Shown in pieces: positions 8,317 to 16,111 of a DNA stretch of 64,000 nucleotides. The position numbers and the translations under genes were made by a program. How positions within the stretch are numbered: the stretch's first letter is position 1; each line of letters begins with the position of its first letter. Under the pieces are notes generated by a model that saw only the letters and a program-made list of their open reading frames with translations, was not told the origin of the DNA and did not search any database. This DNA is from an uncultured Candidatus Actinomarina sp. (GTDB taxonomy: Bacteria; Actinomycetota; Acidimicrobiia; Actinomarinales; Actinomarinaceae), in assembly GCA_902526825.1 (NCBI GenBank), contig CABZMN010000003.1, forward strand, positions 1 through 64,000, in the 5' to 3' direction.

Positions 8317-8967
8317 CCTACTCCACCCGCAGAGGAACCTGTAACAACATCTGATGATGAAAAAGAAGAAGAGGAGTCAACAGAAGAAGAGGAGTCAACA
8401 GAAGATTTAGCAATTGTAGTTGAAGAAACTATTTCTGAAATGTCTGCAGAGGTTTTAATAGAAGAAGAAAACATTGAAATAAAGAAAGAAAGCTCTCTAG
8501 GTTTTATTGCTGGTGTGGTTGGAGTAGTTATATTTACATACCTATTTGCTTTTTCAATACCAAAACAACAAAGTGAAGAGGTGGTCTTACAATCATTAAA
8601 TAATTCTGTTCGGGTAAGTGAAGAAATATTAGAAGGAGCAATTGTCTATAACCAATTAAATTGTCAGTCATGTCATACACAGAATGTAAGAATTCTCATA
8701 CCTGATTCACAAAATGGAAAAATATTAAAAAATAGATTTGCTAATAAAAACCTAATTCAAAATACAGGTCTTTTGAGGTTAGCTCCTGATTTATCAACTC
8801 TTGGAACAAGAGAACCAACAAACGATGCAGAATGGCTAAAAGAATATTTAATTGATCCATCTTCTGTAAAGGAAGATATACCTCATCCATCAGTTAATTT
8901 CCTGAGTAATCAAGATTTAGATTATTTAATAACTTATTTATTATCTTTAGGAAGTACAAATGAGTGA
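8131..8967 (+). CDS. CcoO-like monoheme cytochrome c with N-terminal tag domain
   Basis: 278 residues. Residues 1-45 are the shared helical module, 46-120 a Pro/Ala then Glu/Ser-rich linker, 123-143 a membrane helix, and 165-278 a cytochrome c domain with C178-x-x-C-H182. The order N-C-Q-S-C-H-T-Q-N-V-R, then A-P-D-L-S-T-L-G, then E-W-L-K-E-Y-L-I-D-P, follows CcoO (subunit II of cbb3 oxidase). No clear methionine ligand is seen in the usual place. Normal CcoO lacks the first 120 residues, so the front half is an addition. ATGA overlap with the CcoN-like gene and 8 bp overlap with the next cytochrome gene indicate one operon. Confidence 0.8.
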   Translation: MSELLSKVAELLNAPESLVQRSAEARAEASGRTVDEVLQSWAGGESVASVEKPAEEAPPAEEPTPPAEEPVTTSDDEKEEEESTEEEESTEDLAIVVEETISEMSAEVLIEEENIEIKKESSLGFIAGVVGVVIFTYLFAFSIPKQQSEEVVLQSLNNSVRVSEEILEGAIVYNQLNCQSCHTQNVRILIPDSQNGKILKNRFANKNLIQNTGLLRLAPDLSTLGTREPTNDAEWLKEYLIDPSSVKEDIPHPSVNFLSNQDLDYLITYLLSLGSTNE

Positions 8968-9145
8968 ACTCTTAAGTAAAGTTGCTGAATTATTAAATGC
9001 ACCAGAGTCGTTGGTGCAACGATCTGCTGAAGCTAGAGCTGAAGCTTCTGGAAGAACTGTAGATGAAGTTTTACAATCATGGGCTGGAGGAGAAAGTGTA
9101 GCATCTGTTGAAAAACCTGCTGAAGAAGCACCGCCCGCTGAAGAA
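8960..9145 (+). repeat. 186-bp perfect direct repeat, copy 2
   Basis: Identical to 8131-8316 including all synonymous positions. Followed at once by an extra 18-bp unit (GAAGAAGCACCGCCCGCT occurs twice in tandem from about 9122), which lengthens the linker in this copy. Confidence 0.97.
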
Positions 9146-9928
9146 GCACCGCCCGCTGAAGAACCAACGCCACCTGTTGAAGACAAAGCTGATTTAGAAG
9201 AACCCAAAGAAGAGTCAGCAGAAATTGTAAAAGATGAAAAGGAAAGTTCATCTGTAGTATCTTCTCAAACAAATATTAAAAAAGTTATACAAAAAGTATC
9301 CTTCGCAAATAAGACATTGGATATAAAGGTAAATGCTGAAACATCTTTACCAAGATGGCTAAATTTTAGTTTTGTACTTATTCCCCTCTTTATTGTTATT
9401 GGGATAGTCAATACATCATCCACACAAGAATGTGGGGAGAATGGAATTTTAGATGTTGATCGAAAAACTCAATTAACTGTGAACTGTGATGGATCAGCAT
9501 TTGAAGGAAAAGGTGTTGGATCTGCAAGCTCAATAAATTATATTGCCCTTGGACAACAAGTCTATTCTGGCGCTGCTGCATGTGCTGGTTGTCATGGAGT
9601 AAATGGTGGTGGAGGGGTAGGTCCTGCATTTACTGGTGGAGAGCTTTATACCACTTTTCCAACTTGTAGCGATCATGCTTTGTGGATTGAACTAGGATCT
9701 GCAGGTTGGCAGGCTGAAATCGGACCCGCGTATGGAGCAGAGAATAAAGTATCAATCGGTGGAATGCCTGGATTTGCAGGAAAACTTACTGAAGATGAGA
9801 TTTACGCGGTTGTGGTTTTTGAGAGAGTTGTATTTGGTGGCGGAAACACTGACGAAGTACTCGAAGACTGTGGACTTTTAGAAACAGATGAGGAAATCAC
9901 TACAGAAGCTATTGAGCCAACTGGTTAA
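8960..9928 (+). CDS. Monoheme cytochrome c with N-terminal tag domain
   Basis: 322 residues. The first 62 are identical to the preceding protein, followed by an acidic linker (about 63-130), a membrane helix (about 133-151) and a periplasmic cytochrome c domain (about 190-295) with C208-x-x-C-H212-G and a likely distal Met in G-G-M-P-G-F. An extra cysteine pair flanks about 158-176. It takes the place of CcoP/third cytochrome subunit in a cbb3-like operon but has one heme, not two. It may carry electrons between the bc complex and an oxidase elsewhere in the genome; that is inference. Last gene of the operon. Confidence 0.82.
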   Translation: MSELLSKVAELLNAPESLVQRSAEARAEASGRTVDEVLQSWAGGESVASVEKPAEEAPPAEEAPPAEEPTPPVEDKADLEEPKEESAEIVKDEKESSSVVSSQTNIKKVIQKVSFANKTLDIKVNAETSLPRWLNFSFVLIPLFIVIGIVNTSSTQECGENGILDVDRKTQLTVNCDGSAFEGKGVGSASSINYIALGQQVYSGAAACAGCHGVNGGGGVGPAFTGGELYTTFPTCSDHALWIELGSAGWQAEIGPAYGAENKVSIGGMPGFAGKLTEDEIYAVVVFERVVFGGGNTDEVLEDCGLLETDEEITTEAIEPTG

Positions 9929-9967
9929 TTCAATAAAATAAATTTGGAATAGTTTTAATATTTCGTC

Positions 9968-12385
9968 TTATTTTGAAGGAGCAAATCCTAACAATCTATT
10001 TGAAAATTTAAATTCTCCAACCCAAAGATGAAATCCATCCCAGTGAACAGTTGAAGCCATTTTTGTTCCAGTGTTTGTTTTGTTGGTTGTTCCACCAAAT
10101 GACATTGTTGGGGATGATCCATTTAGAGCATCCTGAACACTTGACCAACCCACAACTTTATTACTTCCCTGTAAGGCAATAAAAAATCCTTTCTCATTAA
10201 TACTTACTCCTTGAGGAAAATCGTCGTTACCAGGTACTGGCAACATAATCCCGGAATCTAAATTAGTTAGATTAATTACATGAACTGGACTACCTGCACC
10301 TGGATAAGCAGAAACAACAAGCCATTCTTCATTCATATCTATTCTTCCAACGCCAACAGGATTTTGGATAATATAGTCTGGTTCATCATTTAATCCTGGT
10401 ATTCCTTTCCAAATATAGATATTTTTATTATCAGTTTCCCCTAAGGCAAAAAATTCTCCATTATATGCAACACCTCTCAAAGATGAAAAATTAATAGAAC
10501 CAATTGATGATGTATTCATATCAAATGAATAATTACCTGAATTTAGATTATTTTCAAAATCAAACCAACCAAAGACTTTTTTTCCTGCAGCTAGAAATAA
10601 AGATTTACTATTGAAAGTATTATCCCAGGGACCTTCCTCAAACCTTCTGAAGACAATGTCTGGTTTTGCACCAGTAGATCCTGGTATTTTTTTCCATACA
10701 GACAATGACCTATCAAAGTCCGAGCTTACAACAAATATATTTTCATCAGATTCAATTACAGGATTTTGGATAATGAAATCTTCTTCTAACAAAGTAAGAC
10801 TTTCAGTATTATCAGTTAGTAATGACCAATTTGGCTTAGTTGATGGAGATGAAGGTAAAGAATCAAAAACAGAAATTCTATTTCCATTATATTCGGCAAT
10901 AAAAAGCTTATTTCCTGCAACTGTCGCCCCTCCATCATCACCTCCCATCCATCTTGGACCTTGACCTGGTTCAGCTAATTTAACATTTGATTTTAATTCT
11001 GATGTTGATGTATAAAGATTGTCCCAAAAGTAGAGCGACTCACCTCCAGCAGGTATTGAATATATTTTATTTTCATGAATAATTCCTGAAATCCAATTGT
11101 CCACACAAGCATCTGGATCTCGTGATTCAGTTGGCCATGAGGTAAAAACATGTGTTGACCTGTTTCCATTAACTCCTACACATTCGCCATTAGCATTTTC
11201 ATCTCCAATCATTATGTAATCTCCATTAGATAATATTGATCTTGGTGTGCCTATCTGATTCGATGTTATTACAACATCTGGTGGTGTGTTTGAACCAGGG
11301 AAACTGTTCCAAATTAATATTGTTCCAGAAACAGTAGCAGTTACGATAGTTTTGTTACCATCTGACCAGACTCCCCAAGGCCAAGAATTATTCATGCTTA
11401 CATAATTTGTTATTGGTATTGCATAATCTGCAGTTTGACCAGATGTTTGTGGAAAATTTGTCCAAACAAGAACTCTATCGTTATCTGAATCAGCAACCAA
11501 TAATTTAGCATCTGGAGTGATAATAACCTGTCCTGGAAAATTAAGTTCATCTAGTCCGTTTCCAGAATTGTGTGTATCAAAGTTTTTTTGACCAATCACG
11601 ATATCTGGAGCTGTTGTTTGATTGGGAATTGAATTCCAAATTAGGATTCTATTATTAAATCTATCTGTAACTGCAAGTTTTTCGCCATTTGAAGATACTG
11701 AGACGGGATGGTTTATTTTGAGCTTTCCACCAGAATCATTTAAACCGAAACCAGATAGTAAAATATCTGCTTTTTCGTTTAAACCAAATGATGAATAACT
11801 GTTCAATGTAGCAGCATTATATTGTGGTGAATATGAAAATATGTTCAAATCGTACCAAGAGTTTCTACTCTGACCTTCATCTACATTATTTTCATTACTT
11901 TTTTTATTATCATTTTTTTGATTAGTTTCCGGATTTTCTCGACACTCAATGACTACACCTGCTTCAAAATCATCAGGATTTAAATCCTCAACAACTTTTT
12001 TATATATGTCCCCTCCAAATGCATTGCTTATACACTCTAAAATTGCCTCATCAGCTGCATTGATTATTCCAATTGCTTTTTCTATTTTTTTACCAGAGTC
12101 TTCATTAGGCTGCTGGCTTTGAGGAGGTTCTTGCTGCCGTGGTTGTCCATCAGGTGGCTCTCCTGGTTGCTGTGGTTGGTTAGGTTCCTGTTTTTGAGAA
12201 GATTCTTGCTGCTGTGGCTGGGTAGGTTCCTGTTCTTTTGAAGTAACATTTTCAGAAGTATTTATATCCTCATTTTGTAAATTTTGATTTATTTGATTTT
12301 CATCGGTAGTTATTTGTGAGGAGTCTTCGCCACCACAAATAGAGAAAACCATAAAAATAAGTGTCAAAAGTATGTATTTTTTCAT
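9968..12385 (-). CDS. Beta-propeller (NHL-like) surface lipoprotein
   Basis: 805 residues from the ATG at 12385, chosen over the one at 12433 because AGGAAG lies 4 nt upstream and the signal peptide starts there. The signal peptide ends at a lipobox with Cys followed by Gly-Gly. Then comes a Pro/Gln/Glu low-complexity stalk (about 40-110) and from about 200 a long run of propeller-like repeats marked by I-L-I-W-N-S-x-P, V-L-V-W, I-Y-I-W and V-V-G-W. NHL-type propellers bind proteins or ligands at the cell surface. No catalytic motif is seen. It is convergent with the cytochrome operon, 39 bp from its end. Confidence 0.8.
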   Translation of the reverse strand: MKKYILLTLIFMVFSICGGEDSSQITTDENQINQNLQNEDINTSENVTSKEQEPTQPQQQESSQKQEPNQPQQPGEPPDGQPRQQEPPQSQQPNEDSGKKIEKAIGIINAADEAILECISNAFGGDIYKKVVEDLNPDDFEAGVVIECRENPETNQKNDNKKSNENNVDEGQSRNSWYDLNIFSYSPQYNAATLNSYSSFGLNEKADILLSGFGLNDSGGKLKINHPVSVSSNGEKLAVTDRFNNRILIWNSIPNQTTAPDIVIGQKNFDTHNSGNGLDELNFPGQVIITPDAKLLVADSDNDRVLVWTNFPQTSGQTADYAIPITNYVSMNNSWPWGVWSDGNKTIVTATVSGTILIWNSFPGSNTPPDVVITSNQIGTPRSILSNGDYIMIGDENANGECVGVNGNRSTHVFTSWPTESRDPDACVDNWISGIIHENKIYSIPAGGESLYFWDNLYTSTSELKSNVKLAEPGQGPRWMGGDDGGATVAGNKLFIAEYNGNRISVFDSLPSSPSTKPNWSLLTDNTESLTLLEEDFIIQNPVIESDENIFVVSSDFDRSLSVWKKIPGSTGAKPDIVFRRFEEGPWDNTFNSKSLFLAAGKKVFGWFDFENNLNSGNYSFDMNTSSIGSINFSSLRGVAYNGEFFALGETDNKNIYIWKGIPGLNDEPDYIIQNPVGVGRIDMNEEWLVVSAYPGAGSPVHVINLTNLDSGIMLPVPGNDDFPQGVSINEKGFFIALQGSNKVVGWSSVQDALNGSSPTMSFGGTTNKTNTGTKMASTVHWDGFHLWVGEFKFSNRLLGFAPSK

Positions 12386-12470
12386 ATTTCTTCCTACACC
12401 TTTTACCTTAATTGGAAGAAATAATTGGTTCAAACTTAAATTTTCAGGTTGATTGTTATAATATTCAAAC

Positions 12471-12476
12471 TATTAT
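12471..12476 (+). promoter_or_regulatory. Candidate -10 box, leaderless, before the 23-codon ORF and rimB
   Basis: TATTAT is followed by exactly six T residues and then the ATG at 12483. A second hexamer, TATAAT, sits at 12457-12462. Either could drive the rimB-rimK operon. Confidence 0.4.
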
Positions 12477-12482
12477 TTTTTT

Positions 12483-12554
12483 ATGTTACCTGCAATATAT
12501 ATTCATATATTTTTAATCGCTTTTAGCATTGTTCTCTTTTACGTTGTTTTATAA
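12483..12554 (+). CDS. Possible 23-residue hydrophobic leader peptide
   Basis: ATG to TAA, 23 residues beginning M-L-P-A-I-Y-I-H, almost entirely hydrophobic and able to span a membrane once. It ends 3 nt before the rimB ATG, which favours translational coupling, and has a correctly spaced -10 hexamer. Short hydrophobic frames arise by chance in AT-rich DNA, so it is only a candidate. Confidence 0.3.
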   Translation: MLPAIYIHIFLIAFSIVLFYVVL

Positions 12555-12557
12555 ATT

Positions 12558-13004
12558 ATGGCAAAAAAGAAGCGAGAGAAAAAAGTTGTTGGCTGGAAAG
12601 AACAAGTTGCTTTACCTGATTTAAAAATAAAAAGTGTAATTGCAAAAATTGATACTGGAGCAAATGTAGCAACAATTGATGCTGCTGATATTAAGTTTGT
12701 TACGAGAAAAGATGTAAAGTACGTAAAATTTACAGTTAAAAAAAGAAACAACACCATTAGAAAAACTTCCGCTCCCCTCGCAGGATTTAAAAGAATAAGA
12801 AGTTCCAATGGAGATGTTGAAAAAAGACCGTTTATAAAAACTGATATTTTAATGGATGGAATTACCAAAAATATTGAATTGACTCTTACTGACAGAGGCC
12901 CCATGGATTACACAATGTTAATTGGAAGAAAAGCTTTGGGAAGAAGATGGATTGTAAATCCATCAATTAGCTTTATGACAAAACCCAAAGGAATTAAAAA
13001 ATGA
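12558..13004 (+). CDS. RimK-associated retropepsin-like protein (RimB family)
   Basis: 148 residues. The motif A-K-I-D32-T-G-A-N is the pepsin-type D-T-G-A active-site turn of the single-domain retropepsin-like family that accompanies RimK (often called ATP-dependent zinc protease or RimB). The C-terminal part I-G-R-K-A-L-G-R-R is also typical. The N-terminus is Lys-rich. It overlaps rimK by 4 bp (ATGA). In other bacteria this family is thought to reverse or limit poly-glutamate tails placed by RimK. No clear RBS; it may depend on the upstream ORF or a leaderless transcript. Confidence 0.85.
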   Translation: MAKKKREKKVVGWKEQVALPDLKIKSVIAKIDTGANVATIDAADIKFVTRKDVKYVKFTVKKRNNTIRKTSAPLAGFKRIRSSNGDVEKRPFIKTDILMDGITKNIELTLTDRGPMDYTMLIGRKALGRRWIVNPSISFMTKPKGIKK

Positions 13005-13903
13005 AAATAGGAATCTTATCACAAGACATAAGGCTATATTCAACAAAACGCCTTTACGATACGGCAATTAAGAGAGGTCATGATACTGAGGTTGTAAGTT
13101 ATTTAAGATGTTACATGAATATTGCAAAAGCAAAACCAAGAATATTCTCTGCTGGTCGTGAATTAAATTATGATTCTGTAATACCAAGAATTGCTGCAAC
13201 GTGGACATTTTATGGTGCGGCTGTTGTAAGACAGTTTGAATTAATGGGTTCTGTTTCAGCTAACTCATCAGCAGGAATTAGTAGATCTAGAGATAAATTA
13301 AGAGCTTTACAGCTAATTGGAAATACAGGTGTAGAGATGCCAATAACCGGTTATGTTCATTTTTCAAGAGACGTTGAAGCTGTATTAAAAAGTGTAGGGG
13401 AACCACCATTTGTTATTAAGTTACTTGAGGGAACTCAAGGTAGAGGTGTTGTCTTAACTGAAACAATGGATGCTGCAATAAGTGTAATTGAGACAATGAA
13501 AAAAATCGATGCAAACATTCTTGTTCAGGAGTTTATAAGTGAGTCTAAAGGTGAAGATATAAGAGCAATCGTTGTGGGAGATAAAGTAGTTGCCTCAATG
13601 AAAAGAATTGCAAAACCTGGAGAATTTAGATCAAATGTACACTTAGGAGGAAGAGTTGAAAATTATGATATATCTCCTGAAGAGGAAGAAAGTGCAGTTA
13701 AAGCAGCAAAGATTCTTAAACTAGATGTTGCAGGAGTTGATCTAATTCAATCAAATAGAGGTCCTTTAGTGCTCGAAGTAAATTCCTCTCCCGGATTAGA
13801 AGGAATCGAAACAGCAACAGATATTGATGTTGCAGACGAAATTATTTCATTTTTAGAAGATAAAGTAGAAAACACTGATAAAGCAAAGCCTATAGATATA
13901 TAG
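13001..13903 (+). CDS. rimK: RimK family alpha-L-glutamate ligase
   Basis: 300 residues, the normal RimK length. ATP-grasp elements are visible: P-F-V-I-K-L-L-E-G-T-Q-G-R-G-V (about 130-145), V-Q-E-F-I (about 172) and L-V-L-E-V-N-S-S-P-G-L-E-G-I-E near 255-270, with E and N as metal ligands. RimK adds glutamates to the C-terminus of ribosomal protein S6 and makes poly-alpha-glutamate. The neighbour upstream is its usual retropepsin-like partner. ORF ends 6 bp before the convergent glutaredoxin-like gene. Confidence 0.9.
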   Translation: MKIGILSQDIRLYSTKRLYDTAIKRGHDTEVVSYLRCYMNIAKAKPRIFSAGRELNYDSVIPRIAATWTFYGAAVVRQFELMGSVSANSSAGISRSRDKLRALQLIGNTGVEMPITGYVHFSRDVEAVLKSVGEPPFVIKLLEGTQGRGVVLTETMDAAISVIETMKKIDANILVQEFISESKGEDIRAIVVGDKVVASMKRIAKPGEFRSNVHLGGRVENYDISPEEEESAVKAAKILKLDVAGVDLIQSNRGPLVLEVNSSPGLEGIETATDIDVADEIISFLEDKVENTDKAKPIDI

Positions 13904-13908
13904 TTTTT

Positions 13909-14166
13909 TTAAATATCCATATTCAATAAGATTTTAAGAATATTGTATTTTAGAAAATTTTTCACAATATTAAATTGACTCAAGATTCCCTCATCTAAAA
14001 CTTTTTTACCATATAAAACCACGGGTACTCTCAAAAAAAATTCTTCATAACCATCATCAACATCAACTTTTTGAATAGTAAAAAGGTTATTTAAATAACC
14101 AAGACTCTTTAAACCTTTGTCACATAACTCACAATGTTCGGTAACAACAATACGTAAAGTGGGCAT
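13909..14166 (-). CDS. Glutaredoxin-like small protein
   Basis: 85 residues from the ATG at 14166. I prefer this start to the one 11 codons upstream because TATATT lies 6 nt before it and homologues begin with a short beta strand as here. The sequence T-E-H-C-E-L-C-D-K-G has a C-x-x-C redox site, followed by D-V-D-D and R-V-P-V-V, which gives the thioredoxin-fold cis-proline. It fits the DUF836/glutaredoxin-like family of unknown thiol substrate. An MshA-like enzyme nearby would make mycothiol a possible partner, but that is speculative. Confidence 0.75.
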   Translation of the reverse strand: MPTLRIVVTEHCELCDKGLKSLGYLNNLFTIQKVDVDDGYEEFFLRVPVVLYGKKVLDEGILSQFNIVKNFLKYNILKILLNMDI

Positions 14167-14171
14167 ATCTC

Positions 14172-14178
14172 TAATATA
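14172..14178. promoter_or_regulatory. Bidirectional -10 element
   Basis: TAATATA reads TAATAT on the plus strand, 6 nt before the ATG at 14184, and TATATT on the minus strand, 6 nt before the ATG at 14166. A single near-symmetric box could open DNA for two leaderless transcripts in opposite directions. Confidence 0.5.
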
Positions 14179-14183
14179 GTCAA

Positions 14184-14270
14184 ATGAGACCTTGGACATT
14201 AATATTTATAGTTTTGTTAGCTGTAATTATTTTTGTCTCAGGTGCAATTGTCTTAAATATTATTTCTTGA
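14184..14270 (+). CDS. Possible 28-residue single-TM peptide
   Basis: ATG to TGA, starting M-R-P-W-T-L-I-F-I-V and continuing as one hydrophobic helix with a positive/aromatic N-terminus, as in real small membrane proteins. The start has a -10 hexamer (TAATAT) at the 6 nt spacing of leaderless genes here. It overlaps the end of the convergent SAM hydrolase gene by 11 bp. Not a family I recognise. Confidence 0.35.
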   Translation: MRPWTLIFIVLLAVIIFVSGAIVLNIIS

Positions 14271-15063
14271 TATCTATTTTTTCGCCATCAACAATACTTA
14301 TTATTTTTGAAGCATTATTATTTTTTGCAAAAATTGAAATCATACCCCACGAATCAGTGATTAACCCTACTTGATTTACTCCATCACTTTGATATGTTTC
14401 AGACCAGGTCATTTTAATTTCTTGATTTTGAATAATAACACTTAAGACATCTCCAATACTTTTTCCTAGATCAGTTAATTCATCCGGTGAAATGTTAGTC
14501 TGACAATTACCGTAATGATCCACCCATAGAACTTCACCCTTTACTTCATCATCTTTCTTTTCTGTTAATGGAATCAAATATTGTTGAAGATTCATTAGAT
14601 CAACTTCCTCACCACAATCTTTGATATCAAGTTGACCTGAGGCAATACCAGCTGCAAAAGTAGAAAATACATCTCTAGCATGAAAGGTGTTCCCATCACT
14701 GGGGATAATCCAATTTTCATTTTCAAGGAGATAGGCTCTTTTTGCTCCTCCGACAGTTGCACATGCAAGATTTAGTAATCCATTATCAGGTCCTATCATC
14801 ACTCCCCAATCAGTTTCAATAGCAACAGGTTTTCTTTCCGTCCCCACGCCTGGATCAACTACTGCTAAAAGAACACCTTGTGGAATGTACTGAATAGCCC
14901 TCATCAATAACAAACTTCCATACTTTATGTTTTGTGCAGGAATACCATGAGAAATGTCGTTAATTTTTAAATCAGAATCGATTCTATTGATTACACCTTT
15001 TACAACACCAACAGAACCATCTGATAAACCAAAATCAGATGCAAACGATATGATTTTTTTCAT
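14260..15063 (-). CDS. SAM hydrolase (S-adenosyl-L-methionine hydroxide adenosyltransferase family)
   Basis: 267 residues, full length for the DUF62/chlorinase-fluorinase fold. Typical features: F-A-S-D-F-G-L-S-D at 7-15, V-V-D-P-G-V-G-T (about 68-75), G-P-D-N-G-L-L (about 90-96), F-H-A-R-D-V-F (about 122-128) and D-H-Y-G-N-C-Q-T-N near 182. The family splits SAM to adenosine and methionine using water; no halide-site loop suggests chlorinase or fluorinase activity. Its start follows a TATAAT box by 6 nt. Confidence 0.88.
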   Translation of the reverse strand: MKKIISFASDFGLSDGSVGVVKGVINRIDSDLKINDISHGIPAQNIKYGSLLLMRAIQYIPQGVLLAVVDPGVGTERKPVAIETDWGVMIGPDNGLLNLACATVGGAKRAYLLENENWIIPSDGNTFHARDVFSTFAAGIASGQLDIKDCGEEVDLMNLQQYLIPLTEKKDDEVKGEVLWVDHYGNCQTNISPDELTDLGKSIGDVLSVIIQNQEIKMTWSETYQSDGVNQVGLITDSWGMISIFAKNNNASKIISIVDGEKIDIKK

Positions 15064-15069
15064 TATTTA

Positions 15070-15075
15070 ATTATA
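15070..15075 (-). promoter_or_regulatory. -10 box, SAM hydrolase gene, leaderless
   Basis: The minus strand reads TATAAT, TAAATA, then ATG at 15063. Confidence 0.55.
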
Positions 15076-15143
15076 AGTAATCTACTGAACTTAATAAATA
15101 CTTATATATTTTACGAAGATTAATCAAGTAGTGTATTCTGAAA

Positions 15144-15149
15144 TAATAT
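15144..15149 (+). promoter_or_regulatory. -10 box, first alpha/beta hydrolase gene
   Basis: TAATAT ends 5 nt before the ATG at 15155. This supports that ATG over the GTG at 15131. Confidence 0.45.
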
Positions 15150-15154
15150 TAACA

Positions 15155-16111
15155 ATGAAAAAAGCACTAATAGTCATATTGTTACTTGTACTTGTAGGGG
15201 GATATTTCTTTGCTGGTTACAGCGTTTATACTCAAGCTACTTTAGTTGAATGTGCAGTGCCTGAAGTAGATAAAAACAATAGACCAGATAATTTTTCTCT
15301 TTCCGATAAAGATGTTTATTGGGATCCTTCAGAATATTTTGTTAATGATTACGAGGTTGTAAATATTGAACTTTCAGATGAAAATATCACCTTAAATTCT
15401 TGGTGGTTAGATGCGCAAAACAACAATGGCCCTACAATTTTAGTTCTGCATGGACTAGGTAGCGGTAAACACTCTCCAGATATGTTGCTGACTGCAGGAA
15501 TGCTTTACAAAAATGGATTTAATGTTCTTGCTATCGATTTTAGAGACCATGGAGAAAGCACTTGTGAAGACGGATTCCATTCAGCTGGACAAAAAGAATC
15601 TGATGATGTTGTTGCCTCTTTAGATTGGATAGTAAATGAAAAAGGTATTGCAGAAGATAACATTGGAATTTATGGCTCATCTTTGGGTGCATTAGTAGGT
15701 TTATTAACTCCCTCAAAATCAAACAATTTCTCAGCACTTGCTGTGTTGGATGCTCCTTTTGATTTTGAAACTCTAGTGAGAGAAGAGTTAATCTACCAAG
15801 GATTTTCAGAGTTGTTGTGGACACCTCTTTATCATTATGTTTTAATCTTCGAGGGTATAAATTTATTAGCAAATAACCCAGAAGACTCTTTGAAAGCAGG
15901 AAATAAACAACCAATATTAATATTTAATGGTATGGATAACGATAGAGTTCTTCCACACCATACTAATGATTTAATTGATTCAGCAACTGAAATTGGAATC
16001 GAATTAGAAATTAATCGTTATGAAGAACTTGGTCATACTAGGGTACTATATGATTATCCTAAAGAATTTTCAATAAAGCTTGTACAGTTCTTTTCGAAAC
16101 ATCTTAACTAA
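15155..16111 (+). CDS. Membrane-anchored alpha/beta hydrolase
   Basis: 318 residues from the ATG at 15155. An N-terminal hydrophobic anchor (about 4-24) precedes an extracytoplasmic alpha/beta-hydrolase domain. It has an oxyanion stretch V-L-H-G-L-G-S-G, the nucleophile elbow G-S-S-L-G, and likely Asp in G-M-D-N-D-R-V and His in L-G-H-T-R. Such proteins (BAAT/FrsA-like, abhydrolase_1) act on esters or peptides; the substrate cannot be read. Its stop shares one base with the ATG of the following hydrolase (TAATG). Confidence 0.8.
   Translation: MKKALIVILLLVLVGGYFFAGYSVYTQATLVECAVPEVDKNNRPDNFSLSDKDVYWDPSEYFVNDYEVVNIELSDENITLNSWWLDAQNNNGPTILVLHGLGSGKHSPDMLLTAGMLYKNGFNVLAIDFRDHGESTCEDGFHSAGQKESDDVVASLDWIVNEKGIAEDNIGIYGSSLGALVGLLTPSKSNNFSALAVLDAPFDFETLVREELIYQGFSELLWTPLYHYVLIFEGINLLANNPEDSLKAGNKQPILIFNGMDNDRVLPHHTNDLIDSATEIGIELEINRYEELGHTRVLYDYPKEFSIKLVQFFSKHLN

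Noticed and set aside
8109-8474. Open minus-strand frames opposite the repetitive cytochrome linkers (also 8947-9207 and 4385-4795 plus)
   Set aside because: They are shadows of the Glu/Ala/Pro repeat coding on the other strand, with Ser/Ala-rich artificial composition.
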